Below are positions 1-11,063 of a DNA stretch of 49,628 nucleotides, one piece after another (position 1 is the first letter of the stretch; every line of letters begins with the position of its first letter). The position numbers and the translations under genes were made by a program. The DNA comes from Gemmatimonadota bacterium (GTDB lineage: Bacteria; Gemmatimonadota; Gemmatimonadetes; Gemmatimonadales; GWC2-71-9): assembly GCA_003222205.1 (NCBI GenBank), contig QHVC01000046.1, positions 1-49,628 of the forward strand, read 5' to 3'. Below the pieces are notes generated by a model, which saw only the letters and a program-made list of their open reading frames with translations, did no database searches and had not been told where the DNA came from.

Positions 1-53
1 TCGACGCCGCTGCGCCGGCTCAGCGCCTCGACCACGTCACGGATGGTCGCCAT
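1..53 (-). CDS. N-terminus of an unidentified protein (partial)
   Basis: The complement reads an ATG followed by MATIRDVVEALSRRSGV before the window edge, a sensible amphipathic N-terminus. It diverges from the lipoprotein gene to the right, and the space between them holds that gene's promoter. The first residues resemble the start of Nif3-like dinuclear metal proteins, but 17 residues are far too few to assign a family. No clear Shine-Dalgarno precedes the ATG. Confidence 0.4.
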   Translation of the reverse strand, partial: MATIRDVVEALSRRSGV

Positions 54-105
54 AGTGGCGCCAACGTAGAGTCGGGGTGGGTGGAAGTCAAGCATTGACC
101 GTGGG

Positions 106-135
106 TTGACCCACTTGGACGCCGCCCAGTATCTT
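106..135 (+). promoter_or_regulatory. Promoter of the small lipoprotein gene
   Basis: TTGACC (106-111), an 18-nt spacer and TATCTT (130-135) lie just before the ATG at 147. Another TTGACC sits at 95-100. Only 11 nt separate the -10 box from the start codon, so the transcript would have a leader of about 5 nt. The boxes resemble those before murA and the rRNA genes in this window. Confidence 0.5.
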
Positions 136-146
136 CCCCCGCACGC

Positions 147-710
147 ATGCGCGCCCCCCGTTTGCTCGTCGTGTTCGTCGTCGCCGCCCTCGCCGCGATC
201 GCCGCTTGCGGCGACAACTCGCTGGGGCTGCCCGCGGCCCGATACAACAACGTGGTGGACTCGGTTTCGTTGTGGGCGTTGGACGGCACACCACTCACCA
301 CGCCGTCGGCGTACAGCATCTCCGGGCGCGTGGCGGTGCGCACCGACCAGACGACCGGGTTCGACTTCGCGTTCAACATCACGCCCTCCGGTGAGGCCGT
401 GCTGTTGCCCACCGGCGCGCTGGGGTTGGGAAAAGCATCGGGGATCCTGCTCCCGGCCAAACCCTTCGATTCGATCACCGTCGCCCCGACGACGGGCTAC
501 CAGGACAGCACGGCTGTCGCGGTGGACAGCGGCGCGACCGCGGTGCTACGCTCGCGGCCCATTTCTTCGTGTGTGGTCGGCACGGTCTACTTGTACGCCA
601 AGTTGCAGGTGCTGCGCGTCGATACGGTCGCGCGCCGGATTGACTACAACATTCTCGTCGACCAGAACTGCGGGTACCGCGGGCTCGAGCCCGGCATTCC
701 CAAGCGGTAG
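147..710 (+). CDS. Small predicted lipoprotein, unknown function
   Basis: A 187-residue protein with an arginine-containing N-region, a hydrophobic stretch to about residue 20, and a lipobox IAAC, so it should be exported and lipidated on the Cys. The mature part is rich in Val, Thr, Asp and Ser with alternating hydrophobic residues, suggesting a small beta-sandwich or barrel fold. Two or three Cys residues in the C-terminal third (SSCVV, DQNCG) could form a disulfide. I do not recognise a family. It ends 4 nt before the serS start and probably heads the serS transcript. The ATG fits both the signal peptide and the promoter. Confidence 0.7.
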   Translation: MRAPRLLVVFVVAALAAIAACGDNSLGLPAARYNNVVDSVSLWALDGTPLTTPSAYSISGRVAVRTDQTTGFDFAFNITPSGEAVLLPTGALGLGKASGILLPAKPFDSITVAPTTGYQDSTAVAVDSGATAVLRSRPISSCVVGTVYLYAKLQVLRVDTVARRIDYNILVDQNCGYRGLEPGIPKR

Positions 711-714
711 TCCG

Positions 715-2001
715 GTGATCGACCTGAAGCAGCTGCGCTCGGCGCCTGACCAGGTGCGGGCCGCGCTCGCGCGCCGCAGCGACCCGGGCATCCTCGACCT
801 CCTGGCGGAGTTACAGGAGCTCGACGGACGCCGTCGCGTGCTCGCGACGCAGCTCGACGGCCTCAAGGCCCAACGCAACGAGTACGCCAAGGCCGACGCC
901 CAGCTCGTCAAGCAACACGGTAAACTCCCCGCCGAGATCGCCGAGCAGCGCCGCCGCCACGGTCTGCAGATCGCAACCCTCGAGGCCGAGCTCCGCAATA
1001 TCGAGACCGTGCTCGAAGCGAAGGCGCTGTTCGTGCCCAACCTCCCGCTCGCGGACGTTCCCACGGGTGACGCGTCCGCCGCGCCGGTCGTCCGCACGTG
1101 GGGAACGCCCGCGCCGGCGGGAGGCACGCCGCACTGGGAGATCGCCGAGCGGCTGGGGATTCTCGACTTGAAGCGCGGCGCGAAGCTCTCCGGCTCCGGG
1201 TTCCCCGTGTTCGTCGGCGCCGGCGCGCGGCTGGTCCGCGGGCTCCTCGGCTTCATGCTCGACCTCCACACTCGGGAGCACGGATACGTCGAGTGCGCGC
1301 CGCCGTTCCTGGTGCGCCGCGAGATCATGCAAGGGACAGGGCAGCTCCCCAAGTTCGAGGAAGACGCCTACCGCACGGAGCCGGACGACCTGTTTCTCGT
1401 CCCGACGGCCGAAGTGCCGCTGACCAACCTGCTGCGCGATGAGATGCTCGACGGCGCGAGCCTGCCGCGCGCTTTCGTCGCGTATACGCCCTGCTTCCGG
1501 CGGGAGGCCGGCGCCGCGGGCAAGGACACGCGGGGTCTGCTGCGCGTGCACCAGTTCGACAAAGTCGAGCTGGTACGATTCTGTCGCCCGCAGGAGTCGG
1601 GAGCCGAGCACGAGAAGCTCGTGGGGCACGCCGAAGAGGTCCTGCGCCGCCTGGAGCTCCCGTACCGCGTCGTGTTGATCCCCGCGGGCGAGCTCGGATT
1701 CGCCAACGCCAAGCAGTACGACCTCGAAGTCTGGGCGCCGGCGGTCGGCGCTTGGCTCGAGGTCTCCAGCGCCAGCGTGTACACCGACTATCAGGCGCGC
1801 CGCGCCAACATCCGCTTCCGGCCAGCGCCGGGGGCGAAACCGGAGTTCGTGCATACGCTGAACGCGTCGGGGGTCGCGCTGCCGCGCACCATCGCGGCGT
1901 TGCTCGAGACGCGGCAGCAGCCGGACGGCTCGGTCAGTGTGCCGCCCGCCCTCGTCCCGTATCTGGGCACGGACCGCCTCACGCCCGCCGGTGCCAGTTA
2001 A
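715..2001 (+). CDS. serS: Serine--tRNA ligase
   Basis: SerRS charges tRNA-Ser with serine in the cytoplasm and also starts selenocysteine synthesis on tRNA-Sec, whose gene lies at 26036. The 428-residue product has the N-terminal coiled-coil arm (about residues 25-105) and a class II core with motif 2 (FRREAGAAGKDTRG, from residue 261) and motif 3 around Arg391 (GVALPRTIAALLE). GTG is chosen because the next residues IDLKQLR match the usual SerRS N-terminus MIDLK. Length is normal. The 3' end overlaps the next gene by 11 nt. Confidence 0.95.
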   Translation: MIDLKQLRSAPDQVRAALARRSDPGILDLLAELQELDGRRRVLATQLDGLKAQRNEYAKADAQLVKQHGKLPAEIAEQRRRHGLQIATLEAELRNIETVLEAKALFVPNLPLADVPTGDASAAPVVRTWGTPAPAGGTPHWEIAERLGILDLKRGAKLSGSGFPVFVGAGARLVRGLLGFMLDLHTREHGYVECAPPFLVRREIMQGTGQLPKFEEDAYRTEPDDLFLVPTAEVPLTNLLRDEMLDGASLPRAFVAYTPCFRREAGAAGKDTRGLLRVHQFDKVELVRFCRPQESGAEHEKLVGHAEEVLRRLELPYRVVLIPAGELGFANAKQYDLEVWAPAVGAWLEVSSASVYTDYQARRANIRFRPAPGAKPEFVHTLNASGVALPRTIAALLETRQQPDGSVSVPPALVPYLGTDRLTPAGAS

Positions 2002-3156
2002 GGAGGCGCTCCGCCGCGCGGGCCCGAGCGCCCTGATCGGGCTCGCACTGGTGTTCGGCGCGCTGTCCGTGGGCTATGCGTGGGGGGTGGCGCGGCACCT
2101 CAGGCAGGACGCGCGGGATATGAGCCGCCTCTTCGGTTACGTCTTCGGGGGTCTCTCCGACCCCCGCCCGGACGCCGGGACGGACGCGCTGCTGGAGCTT
2201 GCCGCGCAGATTCGCGCGTTGGGCATTCCCATCGTCGTCACCGACGCCGCCGGTCGCGTCGCCGCCCTCGACAACGTCCCCCCCGCCGTCGCGACCGATA
2301 CGGCCGTGGTGCGCCGCTTCGTGGCGCGACTCGATGCGGTCAATGAGCCGATCGTCCAGCCGGGCGTCGGCACCATTCACTACGGGTCGGTCCCCATCGC
2401 GCGGCGGCTCGGCCGCCTCGCCGCGCTCCAGGGCGGCGTCTTGCTGTGCCTCGTCGCGCTGGTCGTGTGGGCGGTCCGCTCCCGTGTGGCCGCGGCCCGC
2501 GACCGGCTGTGGGTGGCGATGGCGCGTGAGTCCGCGCACCAGCTCGGCACGCCGCTGATGAGCCTCACCGGCTGGATCGCCTATCTGCGAGAGAACCCTG
2601 GCGTGCCGATCGGTGAGCTCGCCGACCACCTGGGGGCCGACGTCGAGCGGCTGGAGCGCGTGGCCAAGCGCTTCGAGCGCATCGGCCGCCCCCCGCGGCC
2701 CGAGCCGGTGGCGTTGGGGGCCGTGGCCGAGCGGGTCGTGCGCTATTTCCAGCAACGGCTGCCCACGCTCGCGAACCCGGTCACCTTGACGCTCCAGGCC
2801 GCGGGGCCGGGTCCTACCGTCGCGGGCGACCCGGTGTTGGTAGAATGGGCGCTGGAGGCGCTGGTCAAGAATGCGGTCGATGCCTTGAGCGGGCGGGGGG
2901 GCCGAGTGGAGGTCCGCGTGGAAGCGGGGAGCGATCGCGCCGCGGCTCGCGTCTCCGTGCGCGACGACGGGCCGGGGATCGCGGCGGCGGTGCGGGCCCA
3001 GCTGTTCGAGCCGGGCGTCAGCACCAAGCCGGGGGGGTGGGGGATGGGGCTCGCGCTGGCGCGGCGCATCGTCGAGCAGCAGCACGGCGGCCGGCTCCTC
3101 TACCACGGCGCGGGGCCGGGGACGACCTTCGTGATGGAGTTTCCGGCGACCTCGGC

Positions 3157-3160
<4 letters not shown>
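1991..3160 (+). CDS. Sensor histidine kinase, orphan
   Basis: A 389-residue membrane sensor kinase. One transmembrane segment lies near residues 13-33, an extracytoplasmic region of about 105 residues follows, and a second segment lies near residues 143-162. The H-box ESAHQLGTPLMSL carries His183, the phosphoacceptor candidate. It has the HQLGTP form rather than HExxNPL, as in many Bacteroidetes-type kinases. The ATPase domain shows an N-box (ALVKNAVDA), G1 (RDDGPGI) and G2 (GWGMGLALAR). GTG at 1991, inside the serS end, is preferred over an earlier in-frame start that would add unlikely residues. No response regulator is adjacent, so partner and signal are unknown. It is translationally coupled to serS and to pcrA. 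Confidence 0.85.
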
Positions 3161-5369
<2,209 letters not shown>

Positions 5370-5373
<4 letters not shown>

Positions 5374-5678
5374 GTATCAGCCGGGAAGAAGTGCTGCACA
5401 TCGCGCGCCTCGCGGAGCTCGACGTCGTCGAGGAGGCGCTCCCCACCCTCGTCGAGCAGATGTCGCGGATCCTGGACTACGTCGCCCAGCTCAACCGGCT
5501 GCCGACCGGCGAGACGGCCCGGCCGTACGTCGCCGGCCCCGACGCCATCGCGCTGCGCGCCGACGAAGTGAAGCCCTGGCCGCTCGCGTTCGGGCCGAAA
5601 CAGCTGGCCCCCGCCTTCCGTGACGGCTTCTTCGTGGTCCCGCGCCTCGAGGCGTTCGACGACGGAGGGGCGGCGTGA
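5370..5678 (+). CDS. gatC: Aspartyl/glutamyl-tRNA amidotransferase subunit C
   Basis: GatC is the small scaffold of the GatCAB amidotransferase, which converts Glu-tRNA(Gln) and/or Asp-tRNA(Asn) to the amidated forms. The 102-residue protein shows the family pattern: an N-terminal helix (REEVLHIARLAELDV), a middle helix (MSRILDYVAQLNRL) and a C-terminal tail ending in FFVVPRLEAF. ATGA overlap with pcrA and GTGA overlap with gatA indicate coupled translation of the whole gatCAB set. Confidence 0.93.
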
Positions 5679-7063
5679 CCGAGGCGACTGACGCCGTCCA
5701 AAGCGCGCGCGCCGCCGCCGACCGCATCGCCAAAGCCAAGCGCCTCAACGCGCTGCTCACGCCGATCAAAGAGCTGCGCAAGTCGCTCGTCCAGCAGGCG
5801 CAGACCGTGCACCCCGGAGGCGTCCTCTACGGCATGCCGGTCGCGATCAAGGACAACATCTGCACGCTCGAATTCGAGACGAGCTGCGGGTCCAAGATCC
5901 TCGAGGGCTACCGGTCCCCGTTCGACGCGACCGCCGTCGCGAAGCTGAAGGCGGCGGGGGCGCTCGTCGCCGGCAAGACCAACTGCGACGAGTTCGGCAT
6001 GGGATCCTCCACCGAGCACTCGGCGTACGGCCGCACCATCCACCCGACCGAGAAGACCCGCGTCCCCGGCGGGTCCTCCGGAGGCTCGGCCGCTCTCGTG
6101 GCGGCCGGGGCCGTGCCGGCCGCCCTCGGCTCCGAGACGGGTGGGTCGGTGCGCCAGCCCGCCTCGTTCTGCGGGATCGTCGGGATCAAGCCGACGTACG
6201 GACGCGTGAGCCGCTACGGCCTCGTCGCCTTCGGCAGCTCGCTCGACCAGATCGGCGTCTTCGGCCGCAGCGTGCACGACGCGGCCCGCGTCCTGTCGGT
6301 CATCAGCGGCCGGGATCCCAAGGACGCGACGTGCGAGGGGCGCGACCCGCTGCGCCTCCCCACCGTGCCGGAGAACCTCGACGGTTTCGTGATCGGGATT
6401 CCCAAGGAGTACTTCCCGCCGGACCTGGATCCGGGGGTGCGCCGGGCGTGCGAGCGGGCGATCCGCGTTCTCAAGGAGCTGGGCGCCGCGGTCCGCGAGG
6501 TATCGCTGCCGCACACGCCGTATGCCGTCCCGACCTATTACATCGTCGCCCCCGCGGAAGCGTCGTCGAACCTGGCCCGCTACGACGGGGTGCGCTACGG
6601 CCCGCGCTTCGACGGCGCGCCCGACGTCGCCGCCCTGTACCGATCGACGCGGGGGCAGGGATTCGGGGCCGAAGTGCGGCGGCGCATCCTCATCGGGACC
6701 TACGTGCTCTCCTCGGGCTACTACGACGCTTACTACCGTAAGGCGCAGCAGGTGCGAGCGCTGCTCGCCCAGGACTTTCGGAACGTCTTCGACCGTGGCG
6801 TGGACCTGGTCTTCACGCCGACCACGCCGACCACCGCCTTCAAGGCGGGCGAGAAGCTCGCCGACCCGGTGCAGATGTACCTGTCCGACATTTTCGTGTG
6901 CACGGCGAACCTCGTCGGCCTGCCGGCGATGTCGGTGCCGATCGGGCGGGTGAAAGGCCTGCCGGTGGGGGGCCAGTTCATCGGGCAGACGTTCCTCGAG
7001 GACGAAATGCTCGAAGCGGCCTATGCGTTGGAGCGGGCGGTGCCGGCGGTGGAGGAGGCCTGA
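5675..7063 (+). CDS. gatA: Aspartyl/glutamyl-tRNA amidotransferase subunit A
   Basis: The catalytic amidase subunit, which releases ammonia from glutamine for GatB. The amidase signature is complete: Lys59 in GMPVAIKDN, the Ser-rich loop PGGSSGGSAAL near 131-141 and the nucleophile Ser158 in ETGGSVRQPA. The 462-residue product is somewhat shorter than the usual roughly 480-490. The missing part is the N-terminal helix pair (families usually begin with a segment like LTLAELRD), so the protein starts close to the LNALLT motif. GTG at 5675 overlaps the gatC stop and no better upstream start is visible. Confidence 0.94.
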   Translation: MTEATDAVQSARAAADRIAKAKRLNALLTPIKELRKSLVQQAQTVHPGGVLYGMPVAIKDNICTLEFETSCGSKILEGYRSPFDATAVAKLKAAGALVAGKTNCDEFGMGSSTEHSAYGRTIHPTEKTRVPGGSSGGSAALVAAGAVPAALGSETGGSVRQPASFCGIVGIKPTYGRVSRYGLVAFGSSLDQIGVFGRSVHDAARVLSVISGRDPKDATCEGRDPLRLPTVPENLDGFVIGIPKEYFPPDLDPGVRRACERAIRVLKELGAAVREVSLPHTPYAVPTYYIVAPAEASSNLARYDGVRYGPRFDGAPDVAALYRSTRGQGFGAEVRRRILIGTYVLSSGYYDAYYRKAQQVRALLAQDFRNVFDRGVDLVFTPTTPTTAFKAGEKLADPVQMYLSDIFVCTANLVGLPAMSVPIGRVKGLPVGGQFIGQTFLEDEMLEAAYALERAVPAVEEA

Positions 7064-8499
7064 TGGCCCCGACGCCGGCGTGGGAGACGGTGATCGGACT
7101 CGAGACCCACGTCCAGCTGCGCACGGTCTCGAAGATGTTCTGCGGGTGCTCGACCGCGTTCGGCGCGCCGCCCAACACGCAGGTCTGCCCGGTGTGTCTG
7201 GGGCTTCCGGGAGCACTCCCGGTGCCGAACGAAGCGGCCGTCCGGCTCGCGGTGCGCGCGGCGCTGGCGCTGGGGTGCGAGGTGCACGAGCGCAGCGTGT
7301 TCGCCCGCAAGAACTATTTCTATCCCGATCTCCCCAAGGGTTACCAGATCAGCCAGTTCGAGCAGCCGCTCGCCACCGCAGGGTCGCTCTCGTTCCTCTC
7401 CCCCGATCGCGGCGTGGTCACGGTGACCATCGGCCGGCTGCATGTCGAGGAGGACGCGGGGAAATCGCTGCACGACCGGTTCCCCAAGGCTACGGCCGTC
7501 GACTTGAACCGCTCCGGCGTCCCGCTGGTCGAGATCGTGACGGGCGCCGATGTGCGCTCGCCCGTCGAAGCGCGAGCGTACCTGCTCACCCTCAAGCAGG
7601 TGCTCGAGTACGCCGGCGTCTCCGACTGCGACATGGAGAAGGGCAGCCTCCGTGTCGACGCGAACCTGTCGGTGCGGCGCCCGGGCGAGACAGCGCTCGG
7701 CGTCAAGACCGAGGTGAAGAACATCAACTCCTTCGCGTTCGTGGAGAAGGCGCTCAGCGTGGAGCGCGATCGGCACATCGCCGTACTTGAGGGCGGCGGC
7801 GCCGTGGTGCAGCAGACGATGCTGTTCGACAGCAAGACCAACACCGTGCGCCCGCAACGAACGAAGGAAGAGAGCCACGACTACCGGTACTTCCCGGACC
7901 CCGATTTGCCGCCGCTGGTGGTGCGCCCCGACTTCATTGCCGAGCAACGCGCGACGCTGCCCGAGCTGCCCGCCGCGAAACGGGAGCGCTTCGTCGCGCA
8001 GTACGCGCTGAGCCAGCAGGACGCCGCCGTCCTCACGGCTGCGCGCGGCGTCGCCGATTACTACGAGAGCGTGGTTCACGCCGGGGCGGAACCCAAGCTC
8101 GCCGCCAACTGGGTGATGACCGAGGTGCTGGCGGACGCCAAGGACCATCAGGACCAGCTGCGCGTGCCGGCCGGACGGCTCGCCGAGCTGATCGCCATGG
8201 TGAAGGGCGGCACGGTGAACAACCAGGCGGCCAAAAAGGTGTTCGTCGAGCTGGCGACGCGCGGCGGGGAGCCGCGCACGGTAGCCGAGGCGCTCGGCCT
8301 GATCCAGGTGGGCGACACGGGCGTGATCGGCCAGTGGGTCGCGGAGGTGCTCGAGGCGCACCCCGCCGAGGTCACCCGCTACAAGAACGGCGAGGCGAAG
8401 CTCCTGAACTTCTTCCTGGGGCAGGTGATGAAGACGTCACGCGGCAAAGCCGATCCCAAGCTGGCTCAGCGCGCCTTGGAGGACCGACTAACTGCCTGA
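7063..8499 (+). CDS. gatB: Aspartyl/glutamyl-tRNA amidotransferase subunit B
   Basis: GatB binds the misacylated tRNA and performs the kinase and amidation steps. The 478-residue protein begins with the typical WETVIGLETHVQL, and has the Cys-containing zinc region (FCGCSTAF with CPVCLGLPG), the KNYFYPDLPKGYQISQ motif and the C-terminal helical/YqeY-like tail domain (about residues 330-478). It starts at the gatA stop (TGATG). The 3' end overlaps the convergent phospholipase gene by 12 nt, so the two transcripts can pair. No separate glutaminyl- or asparaginyl-tRNA synthetase is in the window. Confidence 0.95.
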   Translation: MAPTPAWETVIGLETHVQLRTVSKMFCGCSTAFGAPPNTQVCPVCLGLPGALPVPNEAAVRLAVRAALALGCEVHERSVFARKNYFYPDLPKGYQISQFEQPLATAGSLSFLSPDRGVVTVTIGRLHVEEDAGKSLHDRFPKATAVDLNRSGVPLVEIVTGADVRSPVEARAYLLTLKQVLEYAGVSDCDMEKGSLRVDANLSVRRPGETALGVKTEVKNINSFAFVEKALSVERDRHIAVLEGGGAVVQQTMLFDSKTNTVRPQRTKEESHDYRYFPDPDLPPLVVRPDFIAEQRATLPELPAAKRERFVAQYALSQQDAAVLTAARGVADYYESVVHAGAEPKLAANWVMTEVLADAKDHQDQLRVPAGRLAELIAMVKGGTVNNQAAKKVFVELATRGGEPRTVAEALGLIQVGDTGVIGQWVAEVLEAHPAEVTRYKNGEAKLLNFFLGQVMKTSRGKADPKLAQRALEDRLTA

Positions 8500-9420
8500 C
8501 CGCCACGGGCGCTGCGCCTGCGACGCCCGCCAATAGCTGAGCGCGGGGCTCGGCAGCCCGAAGTGCTCCTCGGCGGCTTGGGCGACCCGCTGCGGGTCGC
8601 GGCGCCCGCCCTCGTGCAGCGCTTCCCGCCGCATCCGCTTGGCCAGCCCCAGCGCCTGGGCACCGGCGGGATCGAGGCGCCGCGCCGCCGCGTCACCCGC
8701 GCCACCGCCGACGCCCAGGGATTCCATCACGTACTCGAAGGCCACGGCCATGTGCCGCTCGACGTCCGCGTCGGGCAGGTCCCAGCGGCTGTTTTCGGCG
8801 ATCAGCTGGAACGCCCATTGCCAGCTTTGGCTCTCGGTCAGGTGCACCATGCCGCGGAACAGCCGCCGGCTGGTGCGCACGCTGAACAGGGTGGGGCTGA
8901 GGATCTCGTCGAGGTGGGCGTCGCTGCGCCCGTGATCCTGGAGGATCAGGTCGCGGGCCTCGCGCGCGTACGCGTCGCCGAGGTGGGTCTCGAAGCGGCT
9001 CTCCCAATACGAGTGCCCCAGGGCCGCGGTCGTCGACGTGAGGACCAGCTGCCGCGGCACGAAGAAATTGTGGGCCACGGTGTCGGCGGCGAGGTGCGAG
9101 AGGTAGCCGAGGCCGAAGGCGCGCAGCGCGTCGGTGTGGGCGAGGTCGAAGATTTCCTGGCCCACGTGCCACGCGTGGCAGTGCCGGCCCACCGGCGCGT
9201 ACTTCTTCGCGATCGAGGTGTCCGCGGCGATGTTGCCGTAGAGGAAGTCGAACGGAAAGGCGCGCAGGTAGTCGGTGATCTGCGCCGGCAGCTGGTGCAG
9301 GTTCGCCAGCACCGACTCGCCGAGATAGATGTGCGTGCCGGGCGTCCACGCGTGGGCAACGCCGGGGAAGAGGGCGAGGGCGAGGACGGCGATGGCCGTC
9401 GCGGTGAGCCAGTGCTTCAC
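8488..9420 (-). CDS. Secreted zinc-dependent phospholipase C-like protein
   Basis: A 310-residue member of the zinc-dependent phospholipase C/S1-P1 nuclease fold (Zn_dep_PLPC). GTG at 9420 gives a clear signal peptide (KHWLTATAIAVLALALFPG, then VAHA). Cleavage after AHA leaves Trp as residue 1, the residue whose amino group binds zinc in Bacillus PC-PLC. Downstream ligands are visible: His in TPGTHIYLG, Asp in NIAADTS, His in CHAWH, and the SHLAADTVAHNFF block matching the His-xxx-Asp-xxxxx-His ligand set. A substrate cannot be read from sequence, so phospholipase activity is inferred. It overlaps the upstream coiled-coil gene as GTGA and is the last gene of the minus-strand operon. Confidence 0.82.
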   Translation of the reverse strand: MKHWLTATAIAVLALALFPGVAHAWTPGTHIYLGESVLANLHQLPAQITDYLRAFPFDFLYGNIAADTSIAKKYAPVGRHCHAWHVGQEIFDLAHTDALRAFGLGYLSHLAADTVAHNFFVPRQLVLTSTTAALGHSYWESRFETHLGDAYAREARDLILQDHGRSDAHLDEILSPTLFSVRTSRRLFRGMVHLTESQSWQWAFQLIAENSRWDLPDADVERHMAVAFEYVMESLGVGGGAGDAAARRLDPAGAQALGLAKRMRREALHEGGRRDPQRVAQAAEEHFGLPSPALSYWRASQAQRPWRSGS

Positions 9421-9845
9421 TTCGCCTTCCGTCCCCGCCCGCGGACGCGCTTGAGCGCCTTGCGCCCCCAGCGCCAGATGGTGAGGCCGCGGCGCACGTT
9501 GCGCACGGTCGCGACCACGTCCAACGCCGTGTCCTCGGCCTCCTCCCGGAGCACGTCGAACATGGCCCCGACCTCGACCAGCCGGGCTTCGGCCGCGTCC
9601 GCGGCGTGCAGCACGCGCTGGCGCAATTCGCGCGAGGTGCCCGCCAGGGCCTCGGCTTCGTGACGGATCGTCGCGACCAGCTGGCGCGCGTCGTCCACCG
9701 CGGGCCCGGCGAGCTGGCGCAGCGCCTGCAGGAACGCGCGCATACCGAGCGCCGCCCCCAGCGACGACACGGCGACCACGATGGCGGCGAGCGCGATGAT
9801 CGCCAGGCTGATCGCCGTGACCACCGCCGCCCACGTTGGAACCAT
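9417..9845 (-). CDS. Membrane-anchored coiled-coil protein (DUF948-like)
   Basis: A 142-residue protein with one N-terminal transmembrane helix (about residues 6-30, Ala/Val/Ile rich). An Ala/Arg/Glu-rich helical region of about 90 residues follows, and then a strongly basic tail (GRKALKRVRGRGRKAK). This topology, with a short periplasmic N-terminus and a cytoplasmic helical rod, is that of DUF948-type proteins, but identity is only suggestive. It shares one base with the antiporter stop (TGATG) and overlaps the phospholipase start, so the three genes form one operon. Function unknown. The basic tail could contact nucleic acid or anionic lipid. Confidence 0.7.
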   Translation of the reverse strand: MVPTWAAVVTAISLAIIALAAIVVAVSSLGAALGMRAFLQALRQLAGPAVDDARQLVATIRHEAEALAGTSRELRQRVLHAADAAEARLVEVGAMFDVLREEAEDTALDVVATVRNVRRGLTIWRWGRKALKRVRGRGRKAK

Positions 9846-11062
9846 CAGCTAAGCTCCGCCGCCGGCCGCGGGGCTGTCAACGCCGGCGCGCGCAGCGTCC
9901 TGGCCAGGAGCGGGGGTGCCGCCAGCTGGGCGAACAGCACCCCCACGACCACGGTGGTGAGCAACGCTCCGGATCCGGGATCGATGAGGAAGAAACTGGC
10001 GGCGATCGCCAGCGCGAGGCCGCCCTGGGGCGCGGTCGCGATCCCAACCCCCGCCGGCAGCCGCAGTGCCCCGAGCGCCGATCGCCCGTAGCGCACGACA
10101 ACCCACCGCACGCCCACCCGGAGCGCCGCGAGCGCGAGCGCCGCCGGGAGGATCCACACGGTGGGCAGGGTGAGCAGCGTCCCGATGATAATGAAGAGCG
10201 CGGCGGTGGCGGCGGACTCCCAGGCCTCGAGGTGGGCCCGAACAGCGCGCCGGCGCGGAGCGAGGTTCACGATCACGGACGCCGCGATCGCACACGCCAA
10301 CACCGGGCTCGACCCTGCGGCGTAGGCCGCCCCGGCGCCAAAGAAGACCGTGCCCAGCAACGCGAACCCCACATCCCCCGCTGCCGGGCGCAGGCGGGTG
10401 AGGCTCAGAAACACGATGCCCGCGAGCACCCCGCTCCCCAGGGTCAGCGCGAGCCAGGCGGCAGGGCCGACTGCCGGGCGACCTTGGGCGCCGGGATGGT
10501 GGAGCGCCAAGGCCAGGGTGAACGCGAGGACGCCCAGCGTCGTGTCGAGCGCGGCGGCCAGCGAGAGGGCACGGGATGTATGACGGGCGACACCGGCCGC
10601 CCGCGCGGCCAGCGCGACGGCTGTGGGCCCGGACACCATGGCGACGGCGCCCAGCGTGAGCACGGCCGGGAGCGTCGGGACCCAGGCGGCGCGGAGCGCG
10701 GGAACGGCGCGCGACAACAGCCAGGCGCCGGTGCCGACGGCGAGGAGTCCGGCGACGGCCTGCGCGCCGCAGAGCAGCCACGTCGCGCGCGGGATGCGCG
10801 TGATGAGCCGCCATTCGAAGCGCGCGCCGAGCGTGGCACCGAGCCAGCCGACCGCGAGCGCGGTCAGAGGCGCGAGCGCACGGAGGGCGGGCCGGTCCAG
10901 CATCCCGATCCCCGGACCCAGCACGAGTCCGAGGAGGACGAGCGGTACCCCCGTCGCCAGAACCGCGTCGACGCCGTGCGGCGGCGCCCGCCGCAGCCAG
11001 GACAAGCGCGTGGCGGCGAGTCCGGCGATCGCGAGCAGCGCCAGCGCGGCAACGGGATTCAC
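9845..11062 (-). CDS. Cation/proton antiporter, CPA family
   Basis: An integral membrane protein of 405 residues with about 11-12 hydrophobic helices spread over its length, matching the Na+/H+ exchanger fold (PF00999, CPA1/CPA2). Recognisable pieces are the early GVPLVLLGLVLGPGIGML segment, the mid-protein GAVAMVSGPTAVALAARAAG region, and a late GIATAPQGGLALAIA segment resembling the conserved helix of KefB/GerN-type carriers. No cytoplasmic TrkA domain follows. The GTG at 11062 is chosen because residues upstream of it read as non-membrane, Arg-rich noise that would cross the murA start region. The ion specificity cannot be told. Confidence 0.82.
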   Translation of the reverse strand: MNPVAALALLAIAGLAATRLSWLRRAPPHGVDAVLATGVPLVLLGLVLGPGIGMLDRPALRALAPLTALAVGWLGATLGARFEWRLITRIPRATWLLCGAQAVAGLLAVGTGAWLLSRAVPALRAAWVPTLPAVLTLGAVAMVSGPTAVALAARAAGVARHTSRALSLAAALDTTLGVLAFTLALALHHPGAQGRPAVGPAAWLALTLGSGVLAGIVFLSLTRLRPAAGDVGFALLGTVFFGAGAAYAAGSSPVLACAIAASVIVNLAPRRRAVRAHLEAWESAATAALFIIIGTLLTLPTVWILPAALALAALRVGVRWVVVRYGRSALGALRLPAGVGIATAPQGGLALAIAASFFLIDPGSGALLTTVVVGVLFAQLAAPPLLARTLRAPALTAPRPAAELS

Positions 11063-11063
11063 G

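Noticed and set aside
106-2001. A longer serS reading frame starting at 106
   Set aside because: Residues before IDLKQLR are Pro/Arg/Ser-rich noise overlapping the lipoprotein gene. SerRS normally begins at MIDLK.
9359-9390. G/A-rich period-6 run within the phospholipase signal peptide
   Set aside because: It is explained by repeated Leu/Ala codons of the signal peptide on the minus strand.
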